Below are positions 48,521 to 60,700 of a stretch of DNA of 64,000 bases, piece by piece. How positions within the stretch are numbered: position 1 is the first letter of the stretch; each line of letters starts with the position of its first letter. This DNA is from Paraphaeosphaeria minitans (taxonomy: Eukaryota > Ascomycota > Dothideomycetes > Pleosporales > Didymosphaeriaceae), in contig WJXW01000008.1 of NCBI GenBank assembly GCA_015832175.1, positions 2,046,001-2,110,000 of the forward strand, written 5' to 3'. The notes under the pieces were generated by a model that saw only the letters and a list, made by a program, of their open reading frames with translations, ran no database searches and was not told where the DNA came from. The position numbers were made by a program, and so were the translations under genes.

Positions 48521-49848
48521 CATAATATTTCTTTTATTATTTCACTTACTATTTTAAAAAAAAAAAAAAAAAATCTTTTTCTGTCTAACTTACTACAACT
48601 TTGCATAGACATATTTATTTTTAGGCTATATAAGCCCTACTACTAATTTAATATCACAGTTTTATTATAAGAGAGGGAACACATTATAGGAGATCGTATA
48701 AAAATATTAAAGAACATATTTTCTATATTAATAATTTAGATATCTTAAAACTAGACCTACCTACCTTTTTATATAATAAAGACATTTACTCTTCTCCCTT
48801 TATATATAACGCTTATAATAAGTACTATGCAACTTCTATATGTAGGTACTATATAATCTAGACTTGTAACCTAGGATTATATAATAATCTAGGAACACCT
48901 AATTACTAGCATTAGTAGTGCTGTATAAGTAAGTATAACACTTATTTTAAACTTAGCTACGTAACTAGATAAGTACTACTTACTAATATCCTTTACGTCG
49001 TATAATATAAGTAGCCCACCGCTAGAGGTTTATGCTAACTAGGATTTGCACAATAATGTCCTAGGAGGGTATTTAGGCTATTCTAGCCTCTTTATCCTAC
49101 ACTTATTAGCATTATATAATAGAAATAAAGACACTCTAGAGGATTTATTATATATCTACTGCTAGGCTCTGTATAAAGGCCCTTATACTAGGTAAACTAG
49201 TAGAGAGGTTAACCTAAATATGCAATCTAGTCTAGCCTATAATAACTAGTATAAAGATACTAGTAGTAAGGGCACTAGCGCCTAATAGACTAATAGTGTT
49301 ATTAGCTATTATATAATAGTAAGTGTGTGTATATATGTGTATGTGTGTGTTTTATTAAAAATTAGCATTATATAAAAAAGCTATATATAGTTACTAGTAA
49401 TAGAGCACTAGCTACTAGACATTAAAATACTAAAAAGAATAAGGTAAGAAGGGAGGAAGGTATATATACGTTAAAGTAGAATAAAGAAGAGAGGGTTTAG
49501 GGGAGCTAAGAGACATCCTTTTATACCTACTTACTAAGACCTAGCGCTAAGCATTACATCGCTTAACACCCTACTTTCTATTTACACATAAGGTATATAT
49601 CTAGAAAGAGCTTTATTATGCAACATACCTCTGCTACTATATAAGGGAGTAGGGTAAAAATTAAGTAGGTTAGCTATTACTACCTATTTATATAAGAGTA
49701 GGTGTAAATAGGACCTCTACTATATAGTAACACTACACCTACCCTACAACCTATTCTAATAGGGGAAGGCCAACTATATAAATAGAGAAGGATAGGAAAG
49801 GGAAGGGTATAATAGATATAGGCTATTATATAAAAAAAAAGTTACTAG
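48521..49848 (+). other. Copia-B2 3' region between pol and LTR
   Basis: Holds a 17-18-nt poly-A run (about 48557-48573), a stretch at about 48820-49300 that reads in one frame with conserved-looking Cys and many RIP stops, and a TG-rich microsatellite at 49321-49351. No product is recognised. Most of this region is missing from the deletion derivatives Copia-B1 and B3. Confidence 0.5.
49321..49351. repeat. TG/TA dinucleotide microsatellite in RIP-saturated DNA
   Basis: The run GTGTGTGTATATATGTGTAT followed by GTGTGTGTTTT stands out because TpG is nearly eliminated in the surrounding tens of kilobases. Confidence 0.8.
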
Positions 49849-50086
49849 TGTCTATACAGTTTATTATATAAGTAGCACTAGGTAAAGTAGGGGCCTACCT
49901 ACCTATAGAGACCCACACAAGAACCCACTACTTAGGTTAGCGCTAAGAGGTAGAGACTTTATAAAGCCCTTAGTGCCCCTTTGTATAATAGACTAGACGT
50001 AATTAATTAAAGCTACTTTTTACCCTTTATATAATAGTATACTATTAACCCTTAAATGCTTAATTACAGATTAAGCCAAACTCATA
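49849..50086 (+). repeat. 3' LTR of Copia-B2 (238 bp)
   Basis: Pair of 36235-36472; begins TGTCTATACAG, ends AAACTCATA, followed by TSD tttac. Confidence 0.92.
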
Positions 50087-50091
50087 TTTAC

Positions 50092-52447
50092 AGTATTAAA
50101 GCTATTACACTTTCTAATAAATCTAAGTAAAAAACACTTTACTACTATTAACTATGTAATCCTTTACCTCTATTAAACTAGATAGTAGGCTATAGTCTTT
50201 AGTGGCTACAATAGACCTAATCTGCTAATATGTGGAGATGCCTCTTTTGCTAATAATCTAATATTACAGCGATCTTCCTATAGATATATTATCCTATTAT
50301 TTAGAGGAGCTATCCTATAGAAAGCAGCTTAATAGAACACAATTACTACTTTAATAATAGAAGCAGAGCTTCTAGCGCTTAAATATATAAGTAAAGAAGC
50401 TATAGCGATTAAGAGATTCTTTACTAAGCTTACTCTAGATCTAGGACCTTTATAGAAGGTCTATTACAATAATCTTTAAACTATTTGTTTAGTAATTAGA
50501 AAGAACAAAGGAATTACTACTTAACTACGCTATATAGATATTTAGAATATGTAGTTGTAGTAAGAGTATATAAAAGGATTATTTTAAGTAGAATATCTTT
50601 TAACTAGTAAAATACTAGTAGATAGCTTTATAAAGGCTCTTACTTATTAGTAGTTTAATAGATTTAAAAGGCTATTAAATCTATAAAATATAAGCATAAT
50701 AATTATAGAATAAGAGTAAGTAAGTAGAGAATTAATCTATTAACTACCTAGAATTATTAATTTAGAGCTAGGAAATAAGAAAAGAAAAAGAAAAGAAAGA
50801 AAAGATTAGAGAGAGAATAAAAATTAAAGAAAGAGAAAATTAAAAAGCTTATTTATAAGCTTATAAACCCTCTTCCTCCTCTACTTAATTATAGAGGTGC
50901 GAGAATCTCCCCTATAATTAGTAGTAGAAAATTCTCTTTATCCTCCTCCTCTCCTTCTCTCTATAGTAGGTAATTCCTTACCCTATTTACCTTCTCTACC
51001 TCTTCTTTAATTAGTAGTAGGTAATAGCTCACTCTAGCTTCCCCTTTTTTAATTAGTAGAAAGAGAAGCACTTACCTAGCCTCTACTCTACTTTAGAGCT
51101 AATAAGCTACTTATCTAGCTATTTTAATTAGTATATTAGCTGTGACTACACTACTCCTTAATAAGTAAAGTAAAAGGGTAATTACTCTATACTCTACTAA
51201 AGATTAGCTAGAAGGAAGGGAGTAGAATAGTAGCTATATACTAAGCTTACTCTTCCTAACTACTAGTAGAAAGAAGAGCTTATAAAGCTACCTTAACCCT
51301 CTTATATAGCTTAGTAATTAGTCTCTTCTATAAAAAGTATTAGCTAAACTTAAAAAGAATTTTAAAATAAAAGCTTATATTAGTACCCTCTAATAGTTTA
51401 TAGTAGATAAAATCTATAACTAAAGTCTAAATATACAGCTAGCTATAGAAATAATTAGCAAAATTAGCTAAAGTAATAGAATAATTTTATATATAGTAGT
51501 GTAAAAGTAAGTAAAGTAAGTATAGTAGCGCCTACCTAAGCTTAAAGCGTTATTATAGTAGTATTTATTACTTTTTTTTACTAGAGCTCTCTTTAAGCAG
51601 CCTAAGCAGCTTACTTATCTAAGAACACTAAGTAATTGCTAAAGGTCTAGAGCTAGAGTAGGAGGAGCTAGTAGAGTAGAAAGAGTAAGAGGATCTTAGT
51701 AAGAGGATTAGAAGCTTTATTTAGTAGCTTTTATAGCCTTTACTATATATACTTTAGCTAAGTTATTAGATATCTAAAAGAGTTAGTAAAGCTCTAAATA
51801 ATAAAAAAAGTATAAGGTAATAATTAGAAGAAGAGAACCTACTATAAAGTAGTAGAATTTAAAGGCTTAAACTAGTAGACTTAAATTAGATAGAAAGTTA
51901 AAGTGTTAAAAGTAAAAAATTAAAAAGAGAAAATTAAGCGCTAGTAAAGGGCTTATATACTCTACCGCCTATCTAATTATTGAGCGCTAAATGCGCTCCT
52001 TCTTTACTACTTATTTCTCTTACTACTGCTCCTTCCTAATTAAAACGCGCCTACCTATTATACTTACTAGCTAGTAAGAGCGGGGAAATTACTTTATAGT
52101 TAATAGAAAGTAAGTAAAAAGAGTAGCAGAATAAAAGTATTTATACTCTAGGCCTTTATACTACGCTTATAAGCTCCTAACTTACTAGAAGAAGAGATTC
52201 TAGACACAATTTATAATAGGATTTATAATTTAAAAGATAAACAGCGATTGTTTTACTATTATAACAAATAGGGGATAATAGAATTACTGTTCTTAAGATA
52301 AGGAGATTTAGAAGAATAATTCTTAATAGTTTTTTAATCTTTAAATAGCCTTTAGATAGTTTTTTAAAGATCTTTAAGAAGGATTTAGACGATTAAAAAT
52401 TACTTTTTAAAATAGGTGATCTGCTTTAAGCAATTACCTAGGGGGTG
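50092..52447 (+). pseudogene. Copia-A2 RT end, RNase H and extra 3' frame
   Basis: Matches 16220-18498 of Copia-A1: RNase H to about 50740, then the extra 3' region (about 50880-52440). It contains two segments absent from A1: 9 nt near 51680 and roughly 80 nt near 52300-52380. Copia-A3 shares both. Confidence 0.72.
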
Positions 52448-52642
52448 TATTAAAGTAAAACACTCACTTCTGTAATTCTTTCTAGATCTACTAATTCATA
52501 TTATAGGATTCTTGCTAAGAGGCTCGTTTCTTTTGTATATAGTCTACCCTTTTAGCATTCTTTCCTATAATTAGCTATTTATATTCTTTACAACTCTGCT
52601 CCTAAATATCCTATAATAGTTCGAGCCCTTTTTAGCACAACA
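52448..52642 (+). repeat. 3' LTR of Copia-A2 (195 bp)
   Basis: Begins TATTAAAG (TG to TA) and ends CACAACA; followed by the TSD agtag. Confidence 0.93.
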
Positions 52643-52647
52643 AGTAG

Positions 52648-53757
52648 GTACCCTAGTAAGTCTAAATAGAACACTTAACTACTTAAAAAAACTAAACTAG
52701 ATATAGAATATAGTGCAGTGTTCTTCCTCTTCTACAACTTATAGCTTATAAAAGGCAGTGTAAATATTCACTTTATAAACTAAGTAGTCTAGGGAAGAGT
52801 GCGCAGTGTCTCTTTAATAAGTAGAAGGAGGTACTAGTCTAGCTTAGAGATTATATTAATCTCTTAATAGTTAATATAAAGGCGCTACTTCCCTGTAGAC
52901 TTTAGGGCTAGAAGGACTAGAGCTTCTACTAAAAAGGAACTAGCTTATATCTAGTCTTTATCTATAAGTTCTATAAGTTAGCGCTAGAGTTCTACTAGCT
53001 AATCTTTTAATATACTATATAGTAGGCCTAGGGCAGCCTTAAAAGGGAGCTGCTTAGAGTCTACTTTAAATAGATATAATAGTCTAATATACTCTAATAT
53101 AATAGAAGGCTAGATGCCTTAGTCTTATTAAAAATAGCGGTGTACTTTACTAGTTTTAAGAGGAGAGTTCTGCTATCTTTAGTAAGGCCTAGCCCGACTA
53201 TATTATAGGGGGGTAGAGATTCCGCTATATAAGAAAGTGTTATTATAAGTATTTAAATAATATCTTAGAGTAAAGTTAAAGTTACCTTATTTTAGTTTTT
53301 ATCTAGAGTATTAAAGGGCGTTACGTTGTCCTCTTTAACTATAAGTGTGGTAAGGAGGCCCTACCTCTCTACTACTTAGGTATTAAGGGTAACAAGGCCC
53401 CTAGCTACCCTAATTATAATTTTACTACTATAGATAACTAATACTACTTTAGACTTAGCTAGCTAGGGGGCTCTTAGGATTATATTCTAGTAGAAGTTAG
53501 GAATTATATAGGCGTAAAGGGTCTATTACTATCTAGATATATTATACAGTACTACTACTATCTTTATAATAAGGGTCTGTAGTAATAACCTAGCAGCCTA
53601 TTCTAGCTCCTAGACTAAAATTACAATACGCTATAGTAAGAGCAAATCTACTAGCTTAGGGCTAATTACTATAAAGTATTTATATTCTATATTAATTAGG
53701 GCCTCTTCATACCGTGTGCTGTTAAGAAATATGTAGAGGGTAGGAGTAGGCCTATAT
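52648..53757 (-). pseudogene. Gypsy-A0 fragment: first half of RT and protease region (antisense orientation)
   Basis: Read on the minus strand the protease region is near 53700 and the RT start near 52930-52650, with RLYINY...INIISKLD and later LIKETLRTL, the usual start of Ty3/Gypsy RT. Similarity to Gypsy-A1 (5910-6775) ends abruptly near 53757 in the gag/protease region; the rest of gag and the 5' LTR are missing. Confidence 0.78.
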
Positions 53758-53931
53758 AGGAAAAAGCTTCTAAAGTTACTAGTATTTTAAAACTTTCCTT
53801 AGAAGATAGTCCTCGAGTATAAACTAGATTTATAACAAATTCCTATATACTTTAGAATAAGTTGAAAGAACTTTATAAGCTAAAGGATTTAGTAGTAAAT
53901 TTATACTAAGTAAAAACTTATTGTAATGGGC
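53758..53931. other. Unassigned 174-bp segment between Gypsy-A0 and Gypsy-A3
   Basis: It matches none of the four families, contains fewer RIP-type TpA clusters than its surroundings, and has no coding or structural motif I recognise. It may be the remnant of the original flanking sequence or of another element. Confidence 0.5.
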
Positions 53932-54100
53932 TGGGGCGTAGCCCTAGCCTTTAGAAAGATCTTAAGGAAAGGAACCGCCCTAAAAAAGTGAACCCACTAA
54001 GGAAAGCGGCACACCCCCCGATAGAGACTTAATACCTAGAATTTATCTTTTATATTTAGCACTTACAGTTCTATTCGCTCTTTAAGGCTAGCTTATAATA
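53932..54100 (+). repeat. 5' LTR of Gypsy-A3 (169 bp, internally shortened)
   Basis: Starts TGTAATGGGCTGGGGCGTAG and ends CTTATAATA. Compared with 4464-4656, a segment around CTCTTCTTATAA is missing. Confidence 0.85.
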
Positions 54101-56324
54101 TTAAATTCTAGGTCTTCTAGAAAAAAGTTGTTTAAAAGAACAGAGAAACGTAATAGAGTATAGAATAACCCTTATAGATGCCTTAAATATCGCTAAGTTA
54201 GTAGAATAACTACAGAACCTAATTACTACTAGAGACAAAAACTACTCTACTATATAAATGCTATAACTTTAGAATAAAGAGCTGTGTAAGCTCTTTATAC
54301 GATAATAGGCCTACGCTAGCACTGCCCTAGGCTTGTCTATCTCTACTATAAGGGGCGGATCCCTATTTACTAGCGTAGACTAGCTAATCTTATACTATAA
54401 ACTACTTCTAAACCTAACTAAGTTTAAGGGCTTAAAGGCCTAGTTTAGGGCCTAGAAAGTTATAATAGACTATAAGCTCTAGACTAATAAGCAGTTTATT
54501 AGCTCCCCTTAGAAAGAATAGGCACTAATATAGGACTGCCTAGATAATAGTTCTTAGGATATAGTAGCGGCCTTTTACTAAGCTAGGGGGGCAGACAGCT
54601 AGTTTAACCTATAGATATTTATATAGTACCTTACCTTTATATACACTAATAAACACGCCTAGTAAAAGGCTAAAGCACGCTTTAATATAATTAGGTAGAA
54701 CTTTAAAGAGAGTTTCTCTAACTTTTAAATCTACTTTAAATAAACTTTAGTAGAGGTAGGCGGCAGCTAGTAAAGTAACGCTAAGAAACTATGTAAGTTA
54801 CGCTATATAATCTAGCGTAATATCTACATAGTTACCCTTAACTATAATATTCCTAAAGGGGACTATAACGTAGCTGTTACTAGGTTTTTATAAATTATAG
54901 TAGACCTTAAAATAGAGGCCCTAAAAGACAAGCTTACTATTTAAGCTACCTCCTATAAAAGTAGCTAGCCCCCTCCTAAAGATAGTAATAGTAATGTCTA
55001 TATAACTCCTATAGTAGCGTTAACCTTAACCTAGCCCTAAGCTAGTAGGGAGGCAGGTAAGTAGCGCCTAAACTAAATACTTAAATATATCTTCTAGTAA
55101 CACTAAAACGTAGGCGTATGTACTTGCTATAGTAAGCTTAACTATATAGCTAGAGTCTACCTTAATATAGTTTTACTCTAGGCAACTATAATCTAACTTT
55201 AGTATAGTAAGATAAGTATCTAGTTAAGAAAAAAGTAGCCCCTAGTCTAGCGCTAATATAGGGGCTAAGCGTAACAGTATTAATAGAGGTATAATTAGGG
55301 TGAGCTATAATAGTTAGAGTGGCTAGGGCTAAAATAGGTATAAATAGGCCTACCTCTACCCTCTACGTATTCTTTAATAGTATATAGTATATAGAGGCCC
55401 TAATTAATATAGGGTGTAAATACTTTATAGTAATTAGCCCTAGGCTAGTAGATTTACTCTTACTACAGCGTATTATAATTTTAGCCTAGGAGCTAGAATA
55501 GGCTGCTAAGTTATTACTATAGACCCTTATTATAGAAATAGTAGTAGTGCCTTATAATATATCTAAATAGTAATAGACCCTTTACACTTATGTAATCGTT
55601 AACGTTTACTAGGATATAATCCTAGAGGCCCTTTAGCTAGCTACTTAAGTAAAAGTAGTAGTAGATGTCTATAGTAGTAAAATTATAATTAGGGTGGCTA
55701 GAGGTCTTATCGCCCTTAATATCTAGATAGTAGAGAGGTAGGGCCTCCTTACTATACTTATAGATAAAGAGAATTACACAATGCCTTTTAATACTCTAGA
55801 TAAAGACTAAAAAGGGTTATTCTTAACTTTACTCTAAGACATTACTTAGATACTTATAATAACGCTTCTTTATATAGTAGAATTCCTACCCCCCTATAAT
55901 ATAGTAGGGCTAGGCCTTACTAGAGATAGTAGGACTCTTTCTCTAGAACTAGTAAAGTACGCCGCTATCTTTAATAAGACTAAGGCGTCTAGCCTCCTAC
56001 TATACTAGGGCACGTTGGACTACTATATCTACCTAAAGTACACCCTAAGCGGCTCCCTTCTAAAACTACCTTAGGGCCTACTATATAGTATATCTAGAGA
56101 TTAGCTAGCAGAATTCTAGCGCCAACTTATAAAACTTATAGATAAGGGCTAGATATAAGCTAGCTCCTTCTTAGTAGGTACTCTAGGCCTTCTAGCCCTA
56201 AAATCTAGAGGGAAATAGCGCCTTTATATTAACTATTAGAAGATTAACATAATTTCTAAGCTAGAGTAGTACTCTCTTCTACTTATTAAAAAAATACTAC
56301 GCACCCTCTCCTAGGCTACTTAGT
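53932..56324 (+). mobile_element. Gypsy-A3: 5' half of a plus-strand Gypsy-A copy, truncated in RT
   Basis: A 169-bp 5' LTR (53932-54100; the family LTR is 193 bp, so about 24 bp are lost near 54000) is followed by gag, knuckle (about 55107-55155, CTCYSK...), protease and the first ~105 bp of RT (56220-56324: RLYINY, then KINIISKLE). It stops exactly at the LTR edge of Copia-A3. The rest of the element is not found on the far side of Copia-A3. Confidence 0.85.
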
Positions 56325-56519
56325 TATTGTGGTAAAAAGGGCTCGAACTATTACAGGATATTAAGGAGCAGAGTTGTAAAGAATACAAATAGCTAATTAT
56401 AGGAAAGGATGCCGAAAGGGCAGACTATATACGAAAGAAACGAGCCTCTTAGCAAGAATCCTATAATATAAATTAGTGGATCTAGAAAGAATTACAGAAG
56501 TAAGTGTTTTACATTAACA
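56325..56519 (-). repeat. 3' LTR of Copia-A3 (195 bp, reversed)
   Basis: Reverse complement of the Copia-A LTR, from TATTGTGG to ATTAACA. Internal to it is the purine-tract complement ACCCCCTAGG. Confidence 0.92.
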
Positions 56520-56529
56520 CACCCCCTAG

Positions 56530-57560
56530 GTAATCGCTTAAAGTAGATTACCTATTCTAAGAAGTAATCTTTAATCGTCTAAATCCTTCCTAAAGATCTT
56601 TAAAAAAACTATCTAAAGGCTATTTAAAGATTAAAAAACTATTAAGAATTATTCTTCTAAATCTCCTTACCTTAAAAACAGCAATTCTATTACCCCCTAT
56701 TTGTTATAATAGCAAAACAATCGCTATTTATCTTTTAAATCACAAATCCTATTATAAATTATGTCCAGAATCTCTTCTTCTAGTAGGTTAGGAGCTTATA
56801 AGCGTAGTACAAAGGCCTAGAGCGTAAACGCTTCTATTCTACTACTCTTTTTATTCACTTCCTATTAACTATAAGGTAATTTCCCCGCTTTCACTAGCTA
56901 GTAAGTATAATAGGCAGGCGCGTTTTAATTAGGAAGGAGTAGTAGTAAAAGAAATAAGTAGTAAAAAGAAAGCGTATTTAGCGATTAATAATTAAATAGG
57001 TAGTAGAGTATATAAGCCCTTTACTAGCGCTTAATCTTCTCTCTTTAATCCTTTACTTTTAACGCTTTAACTTCCTATCTAATTTAAGCCTACTAGTTTA
57101 AGCCTTTAAATTCTACTACCTTACAGTAGGTTCTCTTCTTCTAATTATTACCTTGCGCTCTTTTTATTATTTAGAGCTTTACTAACTTTTTTAGATATCT
57201 AATAACCTAGCTAAAGCACGCGTAGTAAAGGCTGTAAAAGCTACTAAATAAAGCTCCTAATCCTCCCGCTAAGATCCTTCTACTCCTCCTGCTCTACCTA
57301 TTAAGAAGCAGCGCGGTCGCAGCTAATACACTAATTAAAATAGCTAGATAAGTGGCCTATTAGCTCTAAAGTAAAGTAGAGGCTAGGTAAGTGCTTCTCC
57401 TCCTACTAATTAAAAGAGGTGGAGAAGGTAGATAGGGTAAGGAATCACCTACTATAGAGAGGAGGAGAGGAGAAGGATAGAGAGAATCTCCTACTACTAA
57501 TTACAAAAGAGATTCTCGCACCCCTGCAATTAAGCAGAGGAGGAAGAGGGTCTATAAGCT
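56530..57560 (-). pseudogene. Extra 3' frame of Copia-A3, shortened by about 505 bp
   Basis: Counterpart of 16990-18470. The missing block is bounded by GTAG-containing short direct repeats in Copia-A1, suggesting a simple deletion. The 9-nt segment seen in A2 is present. Confidence 0.5.
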
Positions 57561-57724
57561 TATAGATAAGCTCTTTAATCTTCTCTTCCTCTAATTCCTA
57601 TTCTCCTTCTAATCTTTTCTTTCTTTTCTTTTTCTTTTCTTGTTTCCTAGCTCTAAATTAATAATTCTAGATAGTTAATAGATTAATTCTCTACTTACTT
57701 ACTCTTATTCTATAATTATTATAC

Positions 57725-60700
57725 TCACATTTTACAGATTTAATAGCCTTTTAAATCTATTAAACTACTAATAAGTAAGAGCCTTTATAAGGCTATCTAC
57801 TAGCATTTCGCTAGTTAGAAGATATTCTACTTAAAATAATCTTTTTATATACCCTTACCGTAACTACATATTCTAAATATCTATATAGCGTAGTTAAGTA
57901 GTAATTCTTTTATTCTTTCTAATTACTAAATAAATAGTTTAAAGATTATCGTAATAGACCTTCTATAAAAGTTGTAGATCTAGAGTAAGATTAGTAAAGA
58001 ATCTCTTAATTGCCATAACTTCTTTACTTATATATTTAAGCGCTAGAAGCTCTACTTCTATTATTAAAGTAGTAATTGTATTCTATTAAGCTGCTTTCTA
58101 TAGGATAGCTCCTCTAAATAATAGGATAATATATCTATAGGAAGATTGCTGTAATATTAGATTATTAGCAAAAGAGGCATCTCCACATATTAGCAGATTA
58201 GGTCTATTGTAGCCACTAAAGACTATAGCCTACTATCTAGTTTAATAAAGGTAAAGGATTACACAGTTAATAGCAGCAAAGTATTTTTTACTTAAATTTA
58301 TTAGAAAGTGTAATAGCTTTAACACTACAAAGGCTATATTTAGGTGTAGTATAATTACTATATAAAGAGCTAATCCCACCTCTTCTTAAAAGAGCTTTAT
58401 TTGTTAAAGAGTAGCTTCTCCTATACTTAGAACAAGATTTTCTACTAATAAAAGTGTAGGAGGGAAGCTCCTAGAGTTTAAAAGGTTAAACTTTTTCGTG
58501 ATCTTATTAATATAGGTATTATAGACTAGAGAAATTAATCTTACTTCTTTGTCCTTAATCCCTTAAATATCTAGGAACCACTCTACTAGTCCTTTTAATT
58601 TAATCTCGTATTTATTCGCGATCTTTTTCTAAAAATCTAGGGCTTCTTTCTCTTTACTCTTATAATAGAGAAGAAGAATATTGTTAATATAAAATAGAAC
58701 AATAATACTTTAATTACTATTAAAGAAAAGGCATAGCTCTTCTAGCAAAGCTAAAAGTCTATAAGATTAAAATAATTCTATAAATTCCTTATACTAAAGA
58801 AGTAGTAAATCTCTTAAGCTATATAAAGCTTAATTTAATTTATACACTTTCTTAGCTTTTTAAAACCTTTAAGTAATTTATAAGTTACAAGGTTATTAGC
58901 TATAATAAGAGTATTTAGAAACGCTCCTACTATGTTAAATTATAAAATTTCTAGATTAAATTCTGCTACTAGAGCTACAGCTAATTAAAAAGATCTTACT
59001 ACTAGGGTAGTAGTATAAGTAGAGTAGAGAGTATTCTTTTTCTAAAGATCTCCTCTTATAATAATTTAAACTTTACACTTTTTAAAGTATCTATTTTAAT
59101 TAAACTTATAGGTAAAGACCTACTTTAAAGGGAGCGGTCGCTCTAACACCTCTAATTATTTAATCTCTATCTAAGTACCTTTATCTTATAAAGTTAAGAT
59201 CTCCTTATAAGTAGTAAGGAGGAATAGCTTTCTATATAGATAATTATAAAGGTGTTTCTATAGGGTTAGCTCTAGTGTAAGCTTGTCTCTATAAGTCTAA
59301 GCTATATAAGACGCTCTAGGCGCCTTTCTAAGTATAAAAGCGAATACTATTATATTTAGTGTAATATATTCTTCTTACTTAGACTAGGCCTCTACTACTC
59401 TTAGTATAAACGTGTACTCTAATATTATATTAAGATTACTTTAAAGATAATTAGTAATTAGTGTATAAGTACCTAGCTTCTACCTACCCCCTAGGTAATT
59501 ATTCTAATTATTTTGCTTTCTTAATCTTTATAATAGTTAATAGCGATTTATTAGTTAGTTAATTTCTAGTGCTTTACTATAATTTCGCCTACTTATTCTA
59601 CTTGCCTCTAGATAGATCTACCTTCGCCTTTAGTATACTAGTAGGTTATCTACTTTATCTAGCGTAATTAAGTTATCTGCGCTAGGTTAATTAGTAACCT
59701 AATTAGTTTCTACTAATAAATAGGGTATTAAATCCCTAGATTCTAGTAGGCTAGCTCTCTTAGTAGTGTTCTAGTAGCTACTAGATATCTCTTAATCGCT
59801 TAATAGATCACCCCTAAGATTACCTAGCTCTAGTGTCTAATTAGGGGTTATAAGTCCTATACTTCCTTTCCTACTTAAGCAAATTCTTAGCTACTAGCTA
59901 GCTAAGCCTATAGCTTACTTAGTAGTAAGTACTTTAAGTTCCTAATTACTTAGCTAGCCTACTTCGCTTTTAATTACCTAAGGGTCACTTATAGGTCTAG
60001 TAGTAGTTCTTATATACTTATTTATTTTAGGAAGAATATTAAGCGTGTTTTTATACACTTCTCTTAGATTATTTAGCTCTCCTTTTTAAAGGCTTTCTAC
60101 TATTTTTAACGCTTCTATTTTTAGAATAAATTGTTCCTCTAATTCTTTATAGAATAAGGACTTATTAAACCTTACGTTTTGTGTAGTAATTACCTAATTA
60201 AGCTAGAGAATCTATATTTAGTAGATATTAGAAGCTTTATAGCCTACTAGGTATCTAATATAGCCCCTAGGATTTACTTTAAATCCTCTTCTATCTTACC
60301 TAGCTATATACTCCTAATCTAAAGAGTAAGCTTAGTAGCTATAGGTGTAGATAGCACTCTAGTTTAGATGAAGATTAGCTGTTCTATGTTATGTTTTTAC
60401 TAGTTTAAAATAACAAAAATATTGTCTAAACTAAGCATCTAACGTTTTATTAGGTGATTAATAGCCTAATGCTAGGCTAGGAATTATTCCTTAGAGCCAG
60501 TATGCCGCTTATATAATCTTAGGCCAGAGATTTAATAGTAGATTTGCGCTTATTTATATTTTAATTACTTTTATTACAAGCTCCTAGCCTACTCTTTCTA
60601 TAGCGCTATTAGGTTTATACGTATAGGGTGGTAGTTTACTAATCGTTATTTCTCCCTAATTAGCCCAAAATTCGTACTAGGATTTCCCTCTCTATAGAAG

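Larger units (their letters stand above)
36235..50086 (+). mobile_element. Copia-B2: full-length Copia-B copy, split by Gypsy-B2
   Basis: LTRs of 238 bp; TSD tttac at 36230-36234 and 50087-50091. Removing Gypsy-B2 and one TSD leaves about 7.1 kb with gag, protease, integrase, RT and RNase H in Ty1/Copia order, plus a 1.3-kb 3' region. It is the only copy here that still has the Copia-B pol region. Confidence 0.92.
28337..52642 (+). mobile_element. Copia-A2: Ty1/Copia copy split by Copia-B1 and Copia-B2
   Basis: LTRs at 28337-28531 and 52448-52642; TSD agtag at 28332-28336 and 52643-52647. Own sequence is 28337-31714, 34838-36234 and 50092-52642, about 7.3 kb in total, matching Copia-A1 plus a segment A1 has lost. 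Both interruptions are precise, with TSDs aatac and tttac. RIP is heavier than in Copia-A1: many CpA/TpG sites kept in A1 are TpA here. Confidence 0.93.
3840..53757 (-). mobile_element. Gypsy-A0: oldest Ty3/Gypsy copy, minus strand, split by four nested insertions, 5'-truncated
   Basis: Remaining pieces, in window order, are 3840-4463 (3' LTR and 3' internal end), 10713-11448, 18699-19209, 25931-28336 and 52648 to ~53757. They align in order, as reverse complement, with the plus-strand copy at 4464-10707, and each break coincides with a TSD-flanked insertion (atctc; atcta/attta; aagag; agtag). It must therefore predate Gypsy-A1, Copia-A1, Gypsy-B1 and Copia-A2. It still holds the RT segment that Gypsy-A1 has lost. 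Alignment stops at about 53757 inside the gag/protease region, so the 5' LTR is missing and no TSD for A0 itself can be seen. Every frame is broken by RIP-type stops. Confidence 0.88.

Noticed and set aside
48557..48573. Poly-A run as the 3' tail of a non-LTR (LINE/SINE) insertion
   Set aside because: It lies inside Copia-B2 with no target-site duplication or foreign sequence upstream of it.
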